DNA of 64,000 nt from CAZUGA01 sp964619885 (GTDB lineage: Bacteria; Pseudomonadota; Gammaproteobacteria; Methylococcales; UBA1147). The notes under the pieces were generated by a model. The model ran no database searches. It was not told the origin of the DNA and saw only the letters and a list, made by a program, of their open reading frames with translations. Shown one piece after another: positions 53,901 through 62,400 of this stretch; positions within the stretch are counted from its first letter, which is position 1; the number at the start of each line of letters is the position of its first letter. The stretch lies in assembly GCA_964619885.1 (NCBI GenBank), contig CAZUGA010000019.1, forward strand, positions 14,767 through 78,766, given 5' to 3'. The position numbers and the translations under genes are program-made.

Positions 53901-54124
53901 TGTTAGACAATGAAAATGATACGGCGATTACCCAAACGGTTATTGACATGGCCCATAGATTCAAACTGAATGTCGTTGCCGAAGGCGTGGAAACAGAGCA
54001 GCAATTCAATTTTCTGAAGCTACATGGTTGTGATGCTGTTCAGGGCTATTTTCTGGCGCGGCCTGCGCCTGTCCACGAGACCGAAAAGATTTTGGGGAAA
54101 TGCTTTGGGCAGCCAAACTTATAG
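50975..54124 (+). CDS. Membrane PAS-GGDEF-EAL c-di-GMP regulator
   Basis: A 1049-aa receptor with an N-terminal membrane span (about 8-26), a periplasmic sensor (about 30-305), a second span (about 310-330), two PAS domains (about 360-480 and 485-600), GGDEF (about 615-775) and EAL (about 795-1040). GGDEF is intact (MGGDEF) and has the RxxD inhibitory site (RASD) five residues upstream. EAL residues are complete: EALIRW, NVSPFQI, LEVTESM, DDFGIGYSSL, KVDRSF and AEGVET. It could therefore both make and degrade c-di-GMP, with the sensor deciding. No interaction partner is adjacent. Confidence 0.95.
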   Translation: MVNLLSRILLPTSLIVGVVLLATILLLRWQVEHSIAEQASGQGRYIQSLFQAKLIEHSNKMTAMLITLQRNPAVKEALKQQDRASLFELSLGLYEQLRSRNLLASFAYLNSDRTTLLRVENPDSKGSVVDKTTTLAAAQSQEIATGLEYGGLAQLHLWIVAPWYEKDLLIGYVELGTSIDQLLLSLADLLDPTLYIALNKKKIDQDAWHNLQRSTNNTMDWNRFPEHVVVAVESNTISAEVADFIKTSLNEPVSASVAQLSSGEFRYCLNRIPVVDANKNQVAEILALVDITKLVNQSNRASTVVISTVSLVGFGLLVVLFILANFTQRQWVFSKQALVSAKDELNERFLEKTEKLRRSETDYRELVQNANSIILRWTREGCITFINQFALDFFGFSEADVIGHSLMETIIPKSRKFEQIDFERMVDELAQSPVTHGDNEFRNVKRDGTQVWISWTNRVIKDDLGNVVEILSIGHDISGKKSAEKELNLAASVFENIVEGVMITSPDGEILRTNRAYSLITGFSELEALGKTLEAFFDPAHHGPGFYRQMWETLTAKGLWQGEVWNKRRNDESYPQWLSICVVQGADGNGSHYVGVFTDITEQKHNQEQIYRLAHFDSLTGLPNRILFQDRLSHALAEAKRNGVHLPILFLDLDRFKSVNDSMGHGTGDLLLQQVAIRLANCVRASDTIARMGGDEFTIILGPSVSVEEVIVSVTRVSHNITDEFKVPFELEDNAVVISTSIGVAVYPQDGVSLSDLLRNADMAMYHAKQESSGFSFYQAEMNAATLERLNMEQDLYRALEKDQFEIYYQPCVRITDGMVETVEALIRWHHPTRGLMGPGQFIGIAEEIGLVSALGEWVLSTAVNQAVFWRSRGLRPVRIAVNVSPFQIRDKKLADMVQSVLDESGFPRDQLVLEVTESMFLDPLSDQATETINNLCGIGVRFAIDDFGIGYSSLTRLKLLPIDTLKVDRSFVAGLLDNENDTAITQTVIDMAHRFKLNVVAEGVETEQQFNFLKLHGCDAVQGYFLARPAPVHETEKILGKCFGQPNL

Positions 54125-54283
54125 GTCGGATAGATACAATCGAATTATTGGGAATACGCCGGGTTAATGATTCCTCGATGTCTAGTGGTTTAACGATCGA
54201 TAAAGAAGTTTGATAAGGCCTATTAAGACGCCTTGTGAATGAAACAATTCCTTAATCGATCTAAACTGGCGCCAATTTTCCTA

Positions 54284-54320
54284 TATAATGCCGCTTTTTT
54301 CGCTTCGCATTAGCGAGGCG
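54284..54320 (+). promoter_or_regulatory. Candidate -10 element and 5' hairpin before the phosphate transporter
   Basis: TATAAT occurs at 54284-54289, with only a weak -35. It is followed after an expected start site by an 8-bp hairpin (CGCTTCGC, ATTA loop, GCGAGGCG, about 54301-54320), 15 bases before the ATG of the transporter. The mRNA would begin almost at the hairpin, which could stabilise its 5' end or gate initiation. Confidence 0.35.
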
Positions 54321-54335
54321 CTATCGAATAATAAT

Positions 54336-55595
54336 ATGGATCCAGGCACGATAATAATTCTTCTGGCCGCTGCATTTTGTGTTTTCATGGCATGGGGAAT
54401 CGGTGCAAATGATGTTGCCAACGCGATGGCTACATCGGTTGGTTCACGAGCGTTAAGCTTAAAACAAGCGGTATTTTTGGCCGCGATCTTTGAATTTCTG
54501 GGCGCCTACCTCGCAGGCGGTCAAGTGACCGCGACGATTAGAAAAGGCATCGTCGCGGCAGATTCGTTCAGCGCAACCCCAGATCTTCTGATTTACGGAA
54601 TGCTGGCCTCGCTTTTGGCCGCGGGATGCTGGCTGGCGATAGCATCCTACAATGGATGGCCGGTATCGACTACGCACAGTATTGTTGGCGCGGTTGTTGG
54701 ATTTGCGGCGGTAGGCGTCGGACCGGAATCCGTCAATTGGGCGAAGGTCGTTATGATTGCGACCACATGGGTGACTTCGCCACTAATGGCTGGAATTATT
54801 TCCTATTTGATCTACCGCAGCATTAATTGGTTGGTATTGGAAAGCGCTGACCCGATCAAAAGTGCAGTACGCTATTGTCCGTTTTATTTATTTCTGGTCG
54901 GGTTCGTTCTGGTTCTGGTCACGATCAAAAAGGGCCTAAAACATATAGGCTTGGGTGTTTCGGACGGTCAAGGGATTGTTATGGCGGTATTTATTGGCGT
55001 GATAGTCGCGTTGTTGGGTGCGATGTTGTTGCGGCGTGTAAATTTGACTGCTAAAACCGATCAGGCCGAAAGTCTATCGGGTGTCGAAAAGATATTCGCC
55101 TTGTCTATGATATTCACTGCATCAGGTATGGCATTTGCCCATGGTTCCAACGATGTTGCCAACGCTGTGGGCCCGATGGCGGCGATCGTTGGTGTGTTGC
55201 AATCCGGGCAAGTTGGGCAGACGGCGTCTTTACCGCACTGGGTTTTGTTAATCGGAGCTTTGGGTATAGTGCTTGGATTGGCAACCTATGGTTACAGAGT
55301 GATTAGCACGGTGGGCAATAAAGTAATTGATTTATCGCCGAGTCGTGGTTTTTCAGCCGAAATTGCCGCAGCAATCACCGTAGTGTTGGCGTCTTATACC
55401 GGCGTACCGATATCAACCACGCATACGCTGGTGGGTGCGATCTTGGGGGTTGGGTTCGCTTGTGCCCAATCGTCTGTTGATTTTTCCGTGGTTAAACAAA
55501 TTATCGTTTCCTGGCTGGTCACGCTACCGGCCGGAGCCGCGCTGTCAATAACGTTTTTCTTTATTTTCAAGAATACTCTGAGCGGCTTAGGTTAG
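54336..55595 (+). CDS. PiT-family inorganic phosphate transporter
   Basis: A 419-aa inner-membrane permease with about ten to eleven spans. Both halves carry the PiT signature: GANDVANAMATSVGSRAL near the N-terminus and GSNDVANAVGPMAAIV in the second half; GWPVSTTHSIVGAVVG and GVPISTTHTLVGAILG are the matching STTH repeats. It takes up phosphate (often with metal) by proton symport. The ATG at 54336 is chosen because the upstream 16 codons (MPLFSLRISEALSNN) overlap a probable promoter. The DUF47 partner common beside PiT genes is absent. Confidence 0.95.
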   Translation: MDPGTIIILLAAAFCVFMAWGIGANDVANAMATSVGSRALSLKQAVFLAAIFEFLGAYLAGGQVTATIRKGIVAADSFSATPDLLIYGMLASLLAAGCWLAIASYNGWPVSTTHSIVGAVVGFAAVGVGPESVNWAKVVMIATTWVTSPLMAGIISYLIYRSINWLVLESADPIKSAVRYCPFYLFLVGFVLVLVTIKKGLKHIGLGVSDGQGIVMAVFIGVIVALLGAMLLRRVNLTAKTDQAESLSGVEKIFALSMIFTASGMAFAHGSNDVANAVGPMAAIVGVLQSGQVGQTASLPHWVLLIGALGIVLGLATYGYRVISTVGNKVIDLSPSRGFSAEIAAAITVVLASYTGVPISTTHTLVGAILGVGFACAQSSVDFSVVKQIIVSWLVTLPAGAALSITFFFIFKNTLSGLG

Positions 55596-55639
55596 TGGTT
55601 AGATGTTGCTGATGGTCTGAAGCACAACGGAAAATCTTG

Positions 55640-56980
55640 CTACGGATTCACATCCATTGGATCGGAAGCAATTCTGCGGTATAACCAGGCCATTGAAATT
55701 CCGCGAGCAACCATAAATAACATGAAAGCCCCCCAAAGTCCGTGATTACCATAGGGTTGTAGTGCATGCCAGCTTGGAATAAAAATCAATGCTGCGGCGA
55801 AGATCATCGAATTCTGCATTTCACGTCCGCGCGTCGCGCCAATAAATATGCCGTCCAGCAAAAAACTTGGTGCGGATATTATTGGGGCAATTACGGCCCA
55901 TGGCAGATAGGTCTGTGCCGCGTGAGCGACGGCAGATATAGTAGTCATTAGACCGATCAAATTCACGCCGAATGCGGCATAGGCTGAGCAGAACAATAGC
56001 GCTATTGCCGTTGACCATTGTGCGCAAGCTTTTACTGAGGCTTTCAATCCAGTGCGGTTGCGCGATCCTATGGTTTTGCCAATTAGGGCTTCAGCGGCAT
56101 AGGCAATCCCATCCAATCCGTAGGCCATTAGGGTGTAGAAATTGAGCAGTGCAGCATTTGCCGCCAGTATTACATCGCCCTGTTTCGCACTTTGAGCGGT
56201 GAAGAAAGCAAACACTAGGATTAGGCACAGCGTGCGCACGAAAATATGCCGATTTATTGTCAGCATATGGGTTATTTTTCCGGGGGCTGCGATGGTGGTC
56301 CAACGCCATGAACTGGGATGACGAAATCCAGCCCTATAGATTAGTCCAATACCGATGATTAGACCCAGGTATTCTGCGATAACTGTAGCCAGCGCGATTC
56401 CGTGAATATCCATTTCGAACACTAGGACAAATAGTAGATCCAATAGGATGTTACAACCATTCGAAACCAATAAAAGAATCAACGGTATTTTGGTGTTTTG
56501 TAGACCTATAAACCAGCCGATAACGACTAGGTTTGCCAATGATGCGGGCGTGCTCCAGATCCTTGTAGAAAAATAGATCGTCGCCAGGCTTTCAACCCGA
56601 AGACTACCATCGATCAGTGTGAAACTAACCCAAGCAATCAGATTTTGCAGCGCTAAGATGATTACGGCTAATGCCACGGAAATGAGCAGCGCGCGTATCA
56701 ACGAAGCGCGTACTTCGTCTATATCGCCTGTGCCAAATGCTTGCGCGGTGATCCCTGTTGTTCCCATGCGCAAGAAGCGCAATCCCCAGAAAATAAAATT
56801 GAAGATTAATCCTCCCACCGCGACAGCCCCGACGTATTCAGCCGAAGGAAGGTGACCCATGACAGCAGTGTCAACGATACCTAGTAGAGGGATTGATAGG
56901 TTAGATAACACCATCGGGCCCGCGAGGTGGATGACTTGACGGTGAATTGTTGGTAATCGGTACAAGAGCGGATTCGTCAA
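55640..56980 (-). CDS. dinF: MATE-family efflux transporter (DinF-like)
   Basis: A 446-aa, 12-span multidrug/organic cation exporter. Family features are LAGPMVLSNLSIPLLGIVDTAVMGHL near the N-terminus (read in two parts), FLRMGTTGITAQAFGTGD and YGLDGIAYAAEALIGKTIG, which fit the DinF branch. It starts at TTG, the only plausible in-frame start; a TATAAT-like element (complement of 56991-56996) sits about 11 bases upstream, implying a very short leader. It is convergent with the phosphate transporter gene. The physiological substrate is unknown. Confidence 0.92.
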   Translation of the reverse strand: MTNPLLYRLPTIHRQVIHLAGPMVLSNLSIPLLGIVDTAVMGHLPSAEYVGAVAVGGLIFNFIFWGLRFLRMGTTGITAQAFGTGDIDEVRASLIRALLISVALAVIILALQNLIAWVSFTLIDGSLRVESLATIYFSTRIWSTPASLANLVVIGWFIGLQNTKIPLILLLVSNGCNILLDLLFVLVFEMDIHGIALATVIAEYLGLIIGIGLIYRAGFRHPSSWRWTTIAAPGKITHMLTINRHIFVRTLCLILVFAFFTAQSAKQGDVILAANAALLNFYTLMAYGLDGIAYAAEALIGKTIGSRNRTGLKASVKACAQWSTAIALLFCSAYAAFGVNLIGLMTTISAVAHAAQTYLPWAVIAPIISAPSFLLDGIFIGATRGREMQNSMIFAAALIFIPSWHALQPYGNHGLWGAFMLFMVARGISMAWLYRRIASDPMDVNP

Positions 56981-57369
56981 TATGAATTGAATTATATATC
57001 AGCGGGAAGAGAATCTGTCGCTTAGGTCTGCTGATTATAAATACTATCCGAGGAAATAGCGCAGACTGTACGAAGGATTGACTGGCTGAGGTTTTATTTC
57101 AAGCCAGATTTGTTGGATTAGCTTCCACCAAGAATTGGGGCGATGGATGATTACTGCGGTTGAGCTGAAATTGCCGTTGAAATACGGCTGTAATGTATCG
57201 ACGGTCGAAATGCTTGTGGTAGGTCAATCTAAGTCGAAAGCCGACATAGATTATGAGTTTGTTTGGATATTTGGGTTTGATGATCAATGATAAACGTTAA
57301 ACCCTTTGCAACGGGTTTAACGTTTTAACCAGGCAGCCAGTCAGTCAGAGCGGCATTGTAATTAGATCA
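56981..57369. other. Intergenic region between dinF and the TraB-type gene
   Basis: About 389 bases on the minus-strand side of dinF. It contains the dinF promoter region and the terminator hairpin of the TraB-type gene (57292-57325). No ORF between them is supported. Confidence 0.35.
57292..57325 (-). terminator. Terminator-like hairpin after the TraB-type gene
   Basis: AAACGTTAAACCC (57292-57304) pairs perfectly with GGGTTTAACGTTT (57313-57325), an 8-nt loop between. The stem ends with T/A bases on the minus strand about 45 bases after the gene stop. Confidence 0.65.
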
Positions 57370-58371
57370 TTACAGTTGAGTGACCTCGTAACCTTTGGTT
57401 TTTAATAATTCAACGATACCTTCAGGTCCGGTCATGTGTCCGGAACCTACGATGACAAAAAAGTTGCCGCCGGTTTGAACCAACTGGTCGATTTTTTGTG
57501 TCATTGAATGGTTACGTTTGGTGAATAATTCATCATATATTTTTTTGTAGGATGGGTCAGAGTCAACCCCTTGTGTTGTGAGTTGGTGCAGTTTTTCGGT
57601 ATCTCCGGTTTGCCAAGCAGACAGCATATTGCGAAATATTTGCGGTCCTTGGTCGAAATCCTTTAATGATTGTGCCAGCAATTTGTCCTGATCCAATTCG
57701 GAGAAGCTGCGCAGTAAATTTATCTGAAAATCGGCAGATTCAAGCTCCACGATATTCTTTTTGCCTCGGGCGCCGGTAATAAAATAATGGTCAACGCCAA
57801 GTTTTGGACTAAAGCCGCTTTCCTGTATCGACAATCCCATCAACATTAGCGTGATTACCCAGGGTTTTTGCAGCTTTAATGCTTCAATATCCATATTTCT
57901 ACGTTTAAGGGTCTTCGCCAACAATTTCCAGGTATCCGCCGAAATGTGGTCTTGCAAAGTAGTGCCGTCGGTGTATTGGCTGGTTTGCAGCAAATTCGTT
58001 GTGGCATCAGTCAGTTGCATTTCACTAATATCAACCTCTACCACTAGGGTATCGGTGGTTTCAAAAGCATTGGTGATAACCGGTGCCAATGGGTACATTT
58101 CGGAAGACCCAACATGAACCGACCCTAACAGGTAGATTGTGTTGTCACCGGAAAGTGCTTTCCAAAGAAAATGTTTATCTGAGTCATTCGCAGCTAATCC
58201 ATTTCTATTGGCGTCACTATCTATGCTGCCTGGTTTTTTCAAGCAAGGGCGATCTTGGAAGGTCGTGTTGCCAGCGGCATTTTTACACTTATAGACGCCG
58301 GCATGGCCGGCTACAGTAAAAACACTGAGGAGTAGAAAAATAACTAGGGTTTCGATCTTTATTCTAAGCAT
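57370..58371 (-). CDS. Exported DUF4124 - TraB/GumN protein
   Basis: A 333-aa periplasmic protein combining two domains. After a signal peptide (to about residue 24), GVYKCKNAAGNTTFQDRPC is a DUF4124 domain with two Cys. From about residue 65 the TraB/GumN (EreA/ChaN-like metalloprotease fold) part follows: IYLLGSVHVGSSEMYPL, LVVEVDIS, the LGVDHYFI segment and IVGSGHMTGPEGIVELL, which carry the conserved Gly-His and Glu residues. Members are thought to be metal-dependent proteases or transporters acting on peptides or heme; the activity is not known here. Divergent from ygiQ. Confidence 0.85.
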   Translation of the reverse strand: MLRIKIETLVIFLLLSVFTVAGHAGVYKCKNAAGNTTFQDRPCLKKPGSIDSDANRNGLAANDSDKHFLWKALSGDNTIYLLGSVHVGSSEMYPLAPVITNAFETTDTLVVEVDISEMQLTDATTNLLQTSQYTDGTTLQDHISADTWKLLAKTLKRRNMDIEALKLQKPWVITLMLMGLSIQESGFSPKLGVDHYFITGARGKKNIVELESADFQINLLRSFSELDQDKLLAQSLKDFDQGPQIFRNMLSAWQTGDTEKLHQLTTQGVDSDPSYKKIYDELFTKRNHSMTQKIDQLVQTGGNFFVIVGSGHMTGPEGIVELLKTKGYEVTQL

Positions 58372-58634
58372 GGGACTATTGTTAATCTGGAAGTCGGAGT
58401 AAGTCTAATTATACTTTTTGGGTTTACTAACCATTTAGCCTAAACATAGCAGAAAAGCTTTATCTCGGGTGGAATGCTAACAATACAAATGGAGGGATAG
58501 GTTCGATAAATTTGTACCGGTCAATAATAACGCTGTGACTTGTATTGATTTATCCGGGCCGGTATTGCGAATTAATAGGTCGATCTGCGCTACAATATCG
58601 CGTTTATTCAATTGTTTGGTTAAAGCGCACGTTT

Positions 58635-60836
58635 ATGCAACAGGCCCCTGGCTTATTCTCCTACCGTAAATATTGGGCGAAAAAATTTGGTGTTGCGCCC
58701 TTGTTACCTATGTCCCGAGAGGAAATGGATGATTTGGGTTGGGATTCCTGTGATGTTATCTTGGTGACCGGCGATGCTTATGTCGATCATCCAAGTTTCG
58801 GTATGGCGTTAATCGGTCGGTTATTGGAGACGCAAGGTTTTCGTGTTGGAATTATCGCGCAGCCACGTTGGCAGACCGCCGAAGATTTTCGGTCGTTGGG
58901 AAAACCCAATTTATTTTTTGGGGTCACCGGCGGCAACATGGATTCGATGGTCAACCGTTACACGGCCGACCGAAAAATTCGCTCGGATGACGCTTATACA
59001 CCCTCCGGTGAAGGTGGCAGGCGCCCCGATCGTTCGATATTGGTTTATTCGCAACGCTGTCGTGAGGCGTATAAAGGTATCCCGATCATCTTGGGAGGCA
59101 TTGAGGCGAGTTTGCGCCGGATTGCACATTTTGATTATTGGTCGGAGAAGGTCAGGCGATCGGTATTGTTGGATGCAAAAGCCGATATGTTGGTCTACGG
59201 AAACGGCGAGCGGCAGGTGGTAGAAATCGCACACCGTCTGGCTGCTGGCGAAGACATTGCAAGTATGACTGAGATCCGTGGTACGGCCGTTCTGAGAAAT
59301 CAATGCGCGGAAGGATGGATAGAATGGCGATCATCAGAAATCGATGAACCCGGACCGATTGGTAAACAGCATGATCCCTATCAAGCTGAACCCCAAGGTT
59401 GTGCTTCGGCGACTTCGGCAGAAGTTAAAGTCGTCAAATTCCGTCGTCAGGTGCGGAATCGAGATCGCTCAAAAACTGTCGTCAGGTTGCCGGATTATGA
59501 AGCGGTTAAGAATGATCCTGTACTCTACGCGCATGCGTCCCGAGTTTTACACGCGGAAACCAATCCTGGAAACGCGCTGACCTTGGTGCAGAGGCATGGA
59601 AAACGAGAGGTCTGGCTTAACCCCCCGCCAATTCCATTGACTACCGATGAAATGGATCGAATTTACGAATTACCCTATAACCGTTCGCCTCATGGGTCTT
59701 ACGGTGGAGCCAAGATTCCGGCCTTCGAAATGATCCAACATTCGGTGACTATCATGCGGGGCTGTTTTGGAGGGTGTACGTTTTGCTCTATTACCGAGCA
59801 TGAAGGCCGAATCATCCAGAATCGATCTGAGGATTCCATTCTAAAAGAGGTAGAACGCATACGCGATACGTCAGAAAATTTTACTGGTGTCATATCGGAT
59901 CTGGGTGGGCCGACCGCGAATATGTATAGAATCGCGTGTAAGGATCCGAAAATAGAAGCGGCGTGCCGCAGGCCATCCTGTGTTTATCCGGGTATTTGCA
60001 GTAATCTGGATACGGATCATAGCGCTTTGATAAGCCTATACAAAAAGGCAAGGTCATTACCTGGCATCAAAAAAATACTGATTGCGTCTGGACTGCGCTA
60101 TGACTTGGCGGTGAAATCACCTGAATACGTGAAAGAGCTGGTCAGTCATCATGTAGGGGGATACCTTAAAATTGCTCCGGAGCATACCGAGCAAGGTCCC
60201 TTATCGAAAATGATGAAACCGGGGATTGGAACTTACGACCGATTCAAACAAATGTTCGACAAATATTCTAAAGCGGCCGGTAAGGAGCAATATCTGATTC
60301 CTTATTTTATCGCCGCGCATCCAGGGACACGAACCGAAGATATGATAAATCTGGCCTTGTGGCTGAAGCGTAATGGATTTCGCGCCGATCAGGTACAAGC
60401 TTTTCTACCCTCGCCTATGTCGGTGGCTACCGCGATGTATCATTCGGGTAAAGATACGTTGAAGAAAGTAGGCCGGGGCAGCCCGGATATTTCGGTTCCG
60501 AAGGGGCTTAAAATCCGCCGGTTGCACAAAGCCTTTCTGCGCTATCATGACGCGAATAATTGGCCTTTGTTGCGCAAAACCTTAAAGGAGATGGGACGAG
60601 CGGATTTGATTGGTAACGGCAAGCACCAGCTGATACCAAATTGGCAGCCGAGAAATACCGGTGTTGAGGGAGAAGGACAGCGATCGGCAAATAAAACCGG
60701 GCATTTTAAAACGCAGCACGTACGTTCATATTTGGGCGGGCAGGAGCCAAAACGTGGCAAAAATTCGAACAACACAGGTCGTACTCGAAAAACCCTCGTC
60801 AATACCCGTAAACGAGCGCTCCGAGGCCGTTCTTAG
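58635..60836 (+). CDS. ygiQ: YgiQ-family radical SAM protein
   Basis: A 733-aa protein (E. coli YgiQ 739). The radical SAM cluster motif is MRGCFGGCTFCSI (CX3CX2C, about residues 376-383), preceded by the YgiQ N-terminal domain with VILVTGDAYVDHPSFGMAL and GGIEASLRRIAHFDYWS. LPGIKKILIASGLRYDLA and HVGGYLKIAPEHTE follow. The arginine/lysine-rich C-terminal tail is unusually long. The ATG at 58635 (MQQAPGLFSYRKYWAKKFG) is the accepted start; the upstream 30 codons are rejected. The reaction is not established. It lies 263 bases from the divergent TraB-type gene. Confidence 0.96.
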   Translation: MQQAPGLFSYRKYWAKKFGVAPLLPMSREEMDDLGWDSCDVILVTGDAYVDHPSFGMALIGRLLETQGFRVGIIAQPRWQTAEDFRSLGKPNLFFGVTGGNMDSMVNRYTADRKIRSDDAYTPSGEGGRRPDRSILVYSQRCREAYKGIPIILGGIEASLRRIAHFDYWSEKVRRSVLLDAKADMLVYGNGERQVVEIAHRLAAGEDIASMTEIRGTAVLRNQCAEGWIEWRSSEIDEPGPIGKQHDPYQAEPQGCASATSAEVKVVKFRRQVRNRDRSKTVVRLPDYEAVKNDPVLYAHASRVLHAETNPGNALTLVQRHGKREVWLNPPPIPLTTDEMDRIYELPYNRSPHGSYGGAKIPAFEMIQHSVTIMRGCFGGCTFCSITEHEGRIIQNRSEDSILKEVERIRDTSENFTGVISDLGGPTANMYRIACKDPKIEAACRRPSCVYPGICSNLDTDHSALISLYKKARSLPGIKKILIASGLRYDLAVKSPEYVKELVSHHVGGYLKIAPEHTEQGPLSKMMKPGIGTYDRFKQMFDKYSKAAGKEQYLIPYFIAAHPGTRTEDMINLALWLKRNGFRADQVQAFLPSPMSVATAMYHSGKDTLKKVGRGSPDISVPKGLKIRRLHKAFLRYHDANNWPLLRKTLKEMGRADLIGNGKHQLIPNWQPRNTGVEGEGQRSANKTGHFKTQHVRSYLGGQEPKRGKNSNNTGRTRKTLVNTRKRALRGRS

Positions 60837-60958
60837 AGGCCATCGCTTTGTTTCGGATAATTCCGGGTGTTATTTCTGTAAAATCCACAATTGGAAAATT
60901 TGTGGTCGTGATGCAATTGGAATCAGCTTATAGGCTCTAGCGACTGGATCGGTTAAAC

Positions 60959-61408
60959 ATGCAACATACTTATTTGTTTGAAGAAGGACTTTGGGCCGCG
61001 AACGGCATTTATATCAACGAACCGGGTGATCAGGTTGATGTTCAAGGTAGTTCGATAATTACGCATCATGAAGAAAATTGGGTGATTGAATTGATGATGG
61101 AGTTGATGCCCCAGGATCATAGCGAGTACCGTAATCTGGAGTTTAAAACCGTTTACGAGGTACAACCGATACAGGCGTTAACCGACGCAACCGAATGGGT
61201 GACCCATAATCCGTCAATGGGCCGATTGAATGGATTGATGACCGTCGCACACGATTCAATTTTGTCCACGTATCAAAGTACTAACGGTCACGTTCGCGGA
61301 ATCGAAACCTTTATCAAGATCAGCGATGGACAATATCAATGCCGCGGGGCACTTTTTGAGGGTGCGCGACGGGGGGCTTCGTGGTTCCTTATCTTTACTC
61401 GTGAATAA
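60959..61408 (+). CDS. Protein of unknown function (149 aa)
   Basis: Not recognised. A compact, soluble, beta-rich protein: LFEEGLWAANGIYINEPGDQ and VDVQGSSIITHHEENWVIEL are followed by EFKTVYEVQP and a terminal FTRE. The alternating pattern fits a lipocalin/calycin-like barrel, where strands carry NGxY-type turns, but this is a guess. No signal peptide is present. It starts 122 bases after ygiQ on the same strand and is convergent with the GAF gene. Confidence 0.65.
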   Translation: MQHTYLFEEGLWAANGIYINEPGDQVDVQGSSIITHHEENWVIELMMELMPQDHSEYRNLEFKTVYEVQPIQALTDATEWVTHNPSMGRLNGLMTVAHDSILSTYQSTNGHVRGIETFIKISDGQYQCRGALFEGARRGASWFLIFTRE

Positions 61409-61449
61409 GTGGCTCAGCAACACAGTTAAGGTTGATTTATCGGAGGGGA

Positions 61450-62073
61450 CTATCGGATTAAAGCTACGATAGCTGTTATATCGTCCGTTCTTGGAGAATG
61501 CCCTATAAAATCCAACACGGATTCGCGTAGCTTCGAGCTGATTTCCTGTGCGCTCAAACCAACACTTTTGCGAACGATTCTGTGCAGACGTTCGTCGCCA
61601 AAGGTTTCTTTGCTCTCATTATTTTTTTCGATCGCGACCAAGCTGCTTTTGTTGGATTCTTCAAGAATTTGCAGTTTGATCAAAGCTACGCCAACTGCTT
61701 CGTAGATATGGCGCATCCGGTCATCTATTGGTTCTGGATCAAGGCTGGTGGGATAGACGACTAACATCACGCCGTATATCTTATCGTTAAAGCTAAGATT
61801 ACCAACCACGATAGACTTTTCCCCAAGATCGTTTCTCATTTCGATTTCCGCCAATGGAAAATCTCCTTCGAGGGTATTCTTAATGGAAGACAAATCGGTT
61901 TGATCGAACCCCTTTTGTTGGGCGATAGTTAAATTGCCGGTGTTTTTGTCGTGGAACATTAAAGCAAACTGTTGACCACAGTTAAGTTCTAATAACAGCT
62001 TTTCCAAGCGATCAAAAAGTTCATCGCCGTTTAATGCGGCATGTAGTTGGTTTAACGAGGAATAAAACGACAT
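61450..62073 (-). CDS. GAF-domain protein with a vestigial PP2C (SpoIIE-type) C-terminus
   Basis: A 207-aa protein. Residues 1-130 form a GAF-like domain (MSFYSSLNQLHAALNGDELF to the YEAVGVALIKLQ helix). From about 157 the sequence, DERLHRIVRKSVGLSAQEIS to SPRTDDITAIVALI, matches only the very end of a SpoIIE-type phosphatase; the catalytic GDxxD-containing body is absent, and between them lies a short polar linker. A large internal deletion in a GAF-PP2C ancestor is inferred. The ATG at 62073 is used although a TTG at 62091 extends the frame. A STAS gene sits 1.5 kb away, suggesting a partner-switching theme. Confidence 0.75.
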   Translation of the reverse strand: MSFYSSLNQLHAALNGDELFDRLEKLLLELNCGQQFALMFHDKNTGNLTIAQQKGFDQTDLSSIKNTLEGDFPLAEIEMRNDLGEKSIVVGNLSFNDKIYGVMLVVYPTSLDPEPIDDRMRHIYEAVGVALIKLQILEESNKSSLVAIEKNNESKETFGDERLHRIVRKSVGLSAQEISSKLRESVLDFIGHSPRTDDITAIVALIR

Positions 62074-62400
62074 AAGTCCGGAGTTTTCCAAATAGATGCT
62101 TATGTTTGTCCCGGGTTGGCTAATTAATTAAATTAGTGTTGCTCGCCACGAATAGACATTTTTGGATTCCCAAAGATTCATCCTTATGCCTCAATGTAAT
62201 ATTTTCCAGAAATTAGATCGCATCTTCAATTTGATTAAACCTTTAATTTTCGTTGAATCTTTCTACTTAAATATAACCTTTAATCAATTATTTTGTTTTA
62301 AATTGGCCTACATTTTGTACTAACGATTAGTTGAGTGATGCAATCGCTTACATTAGATCGATTATTGTCTACTCTTACAAAACATGGAGAGCATATTTCG
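62074..62400. other. AT-rich divergent intergenic region
   Basis: About 330 bases between the GAF gene and the nucleotidyltransferase. It is strongly AT-rich from 62110 on, consistent with promoters in both directions, and includes an imperfect palindrome CTAATTAATTAAATTAG near 62120-62140. GGAGA at 62386-62390 fits the ribosome binding site of the next gene. Confidence 0.35.

Noticed and set aside
60661..60933. Plus-strand 90-codon frame overlapping the end of ygiQ
   Set aside because: It lies mostly inside ygiQ in another frame; the CYFCKIHNWKIC tail beyond the stop is not enough evidence for a gene.
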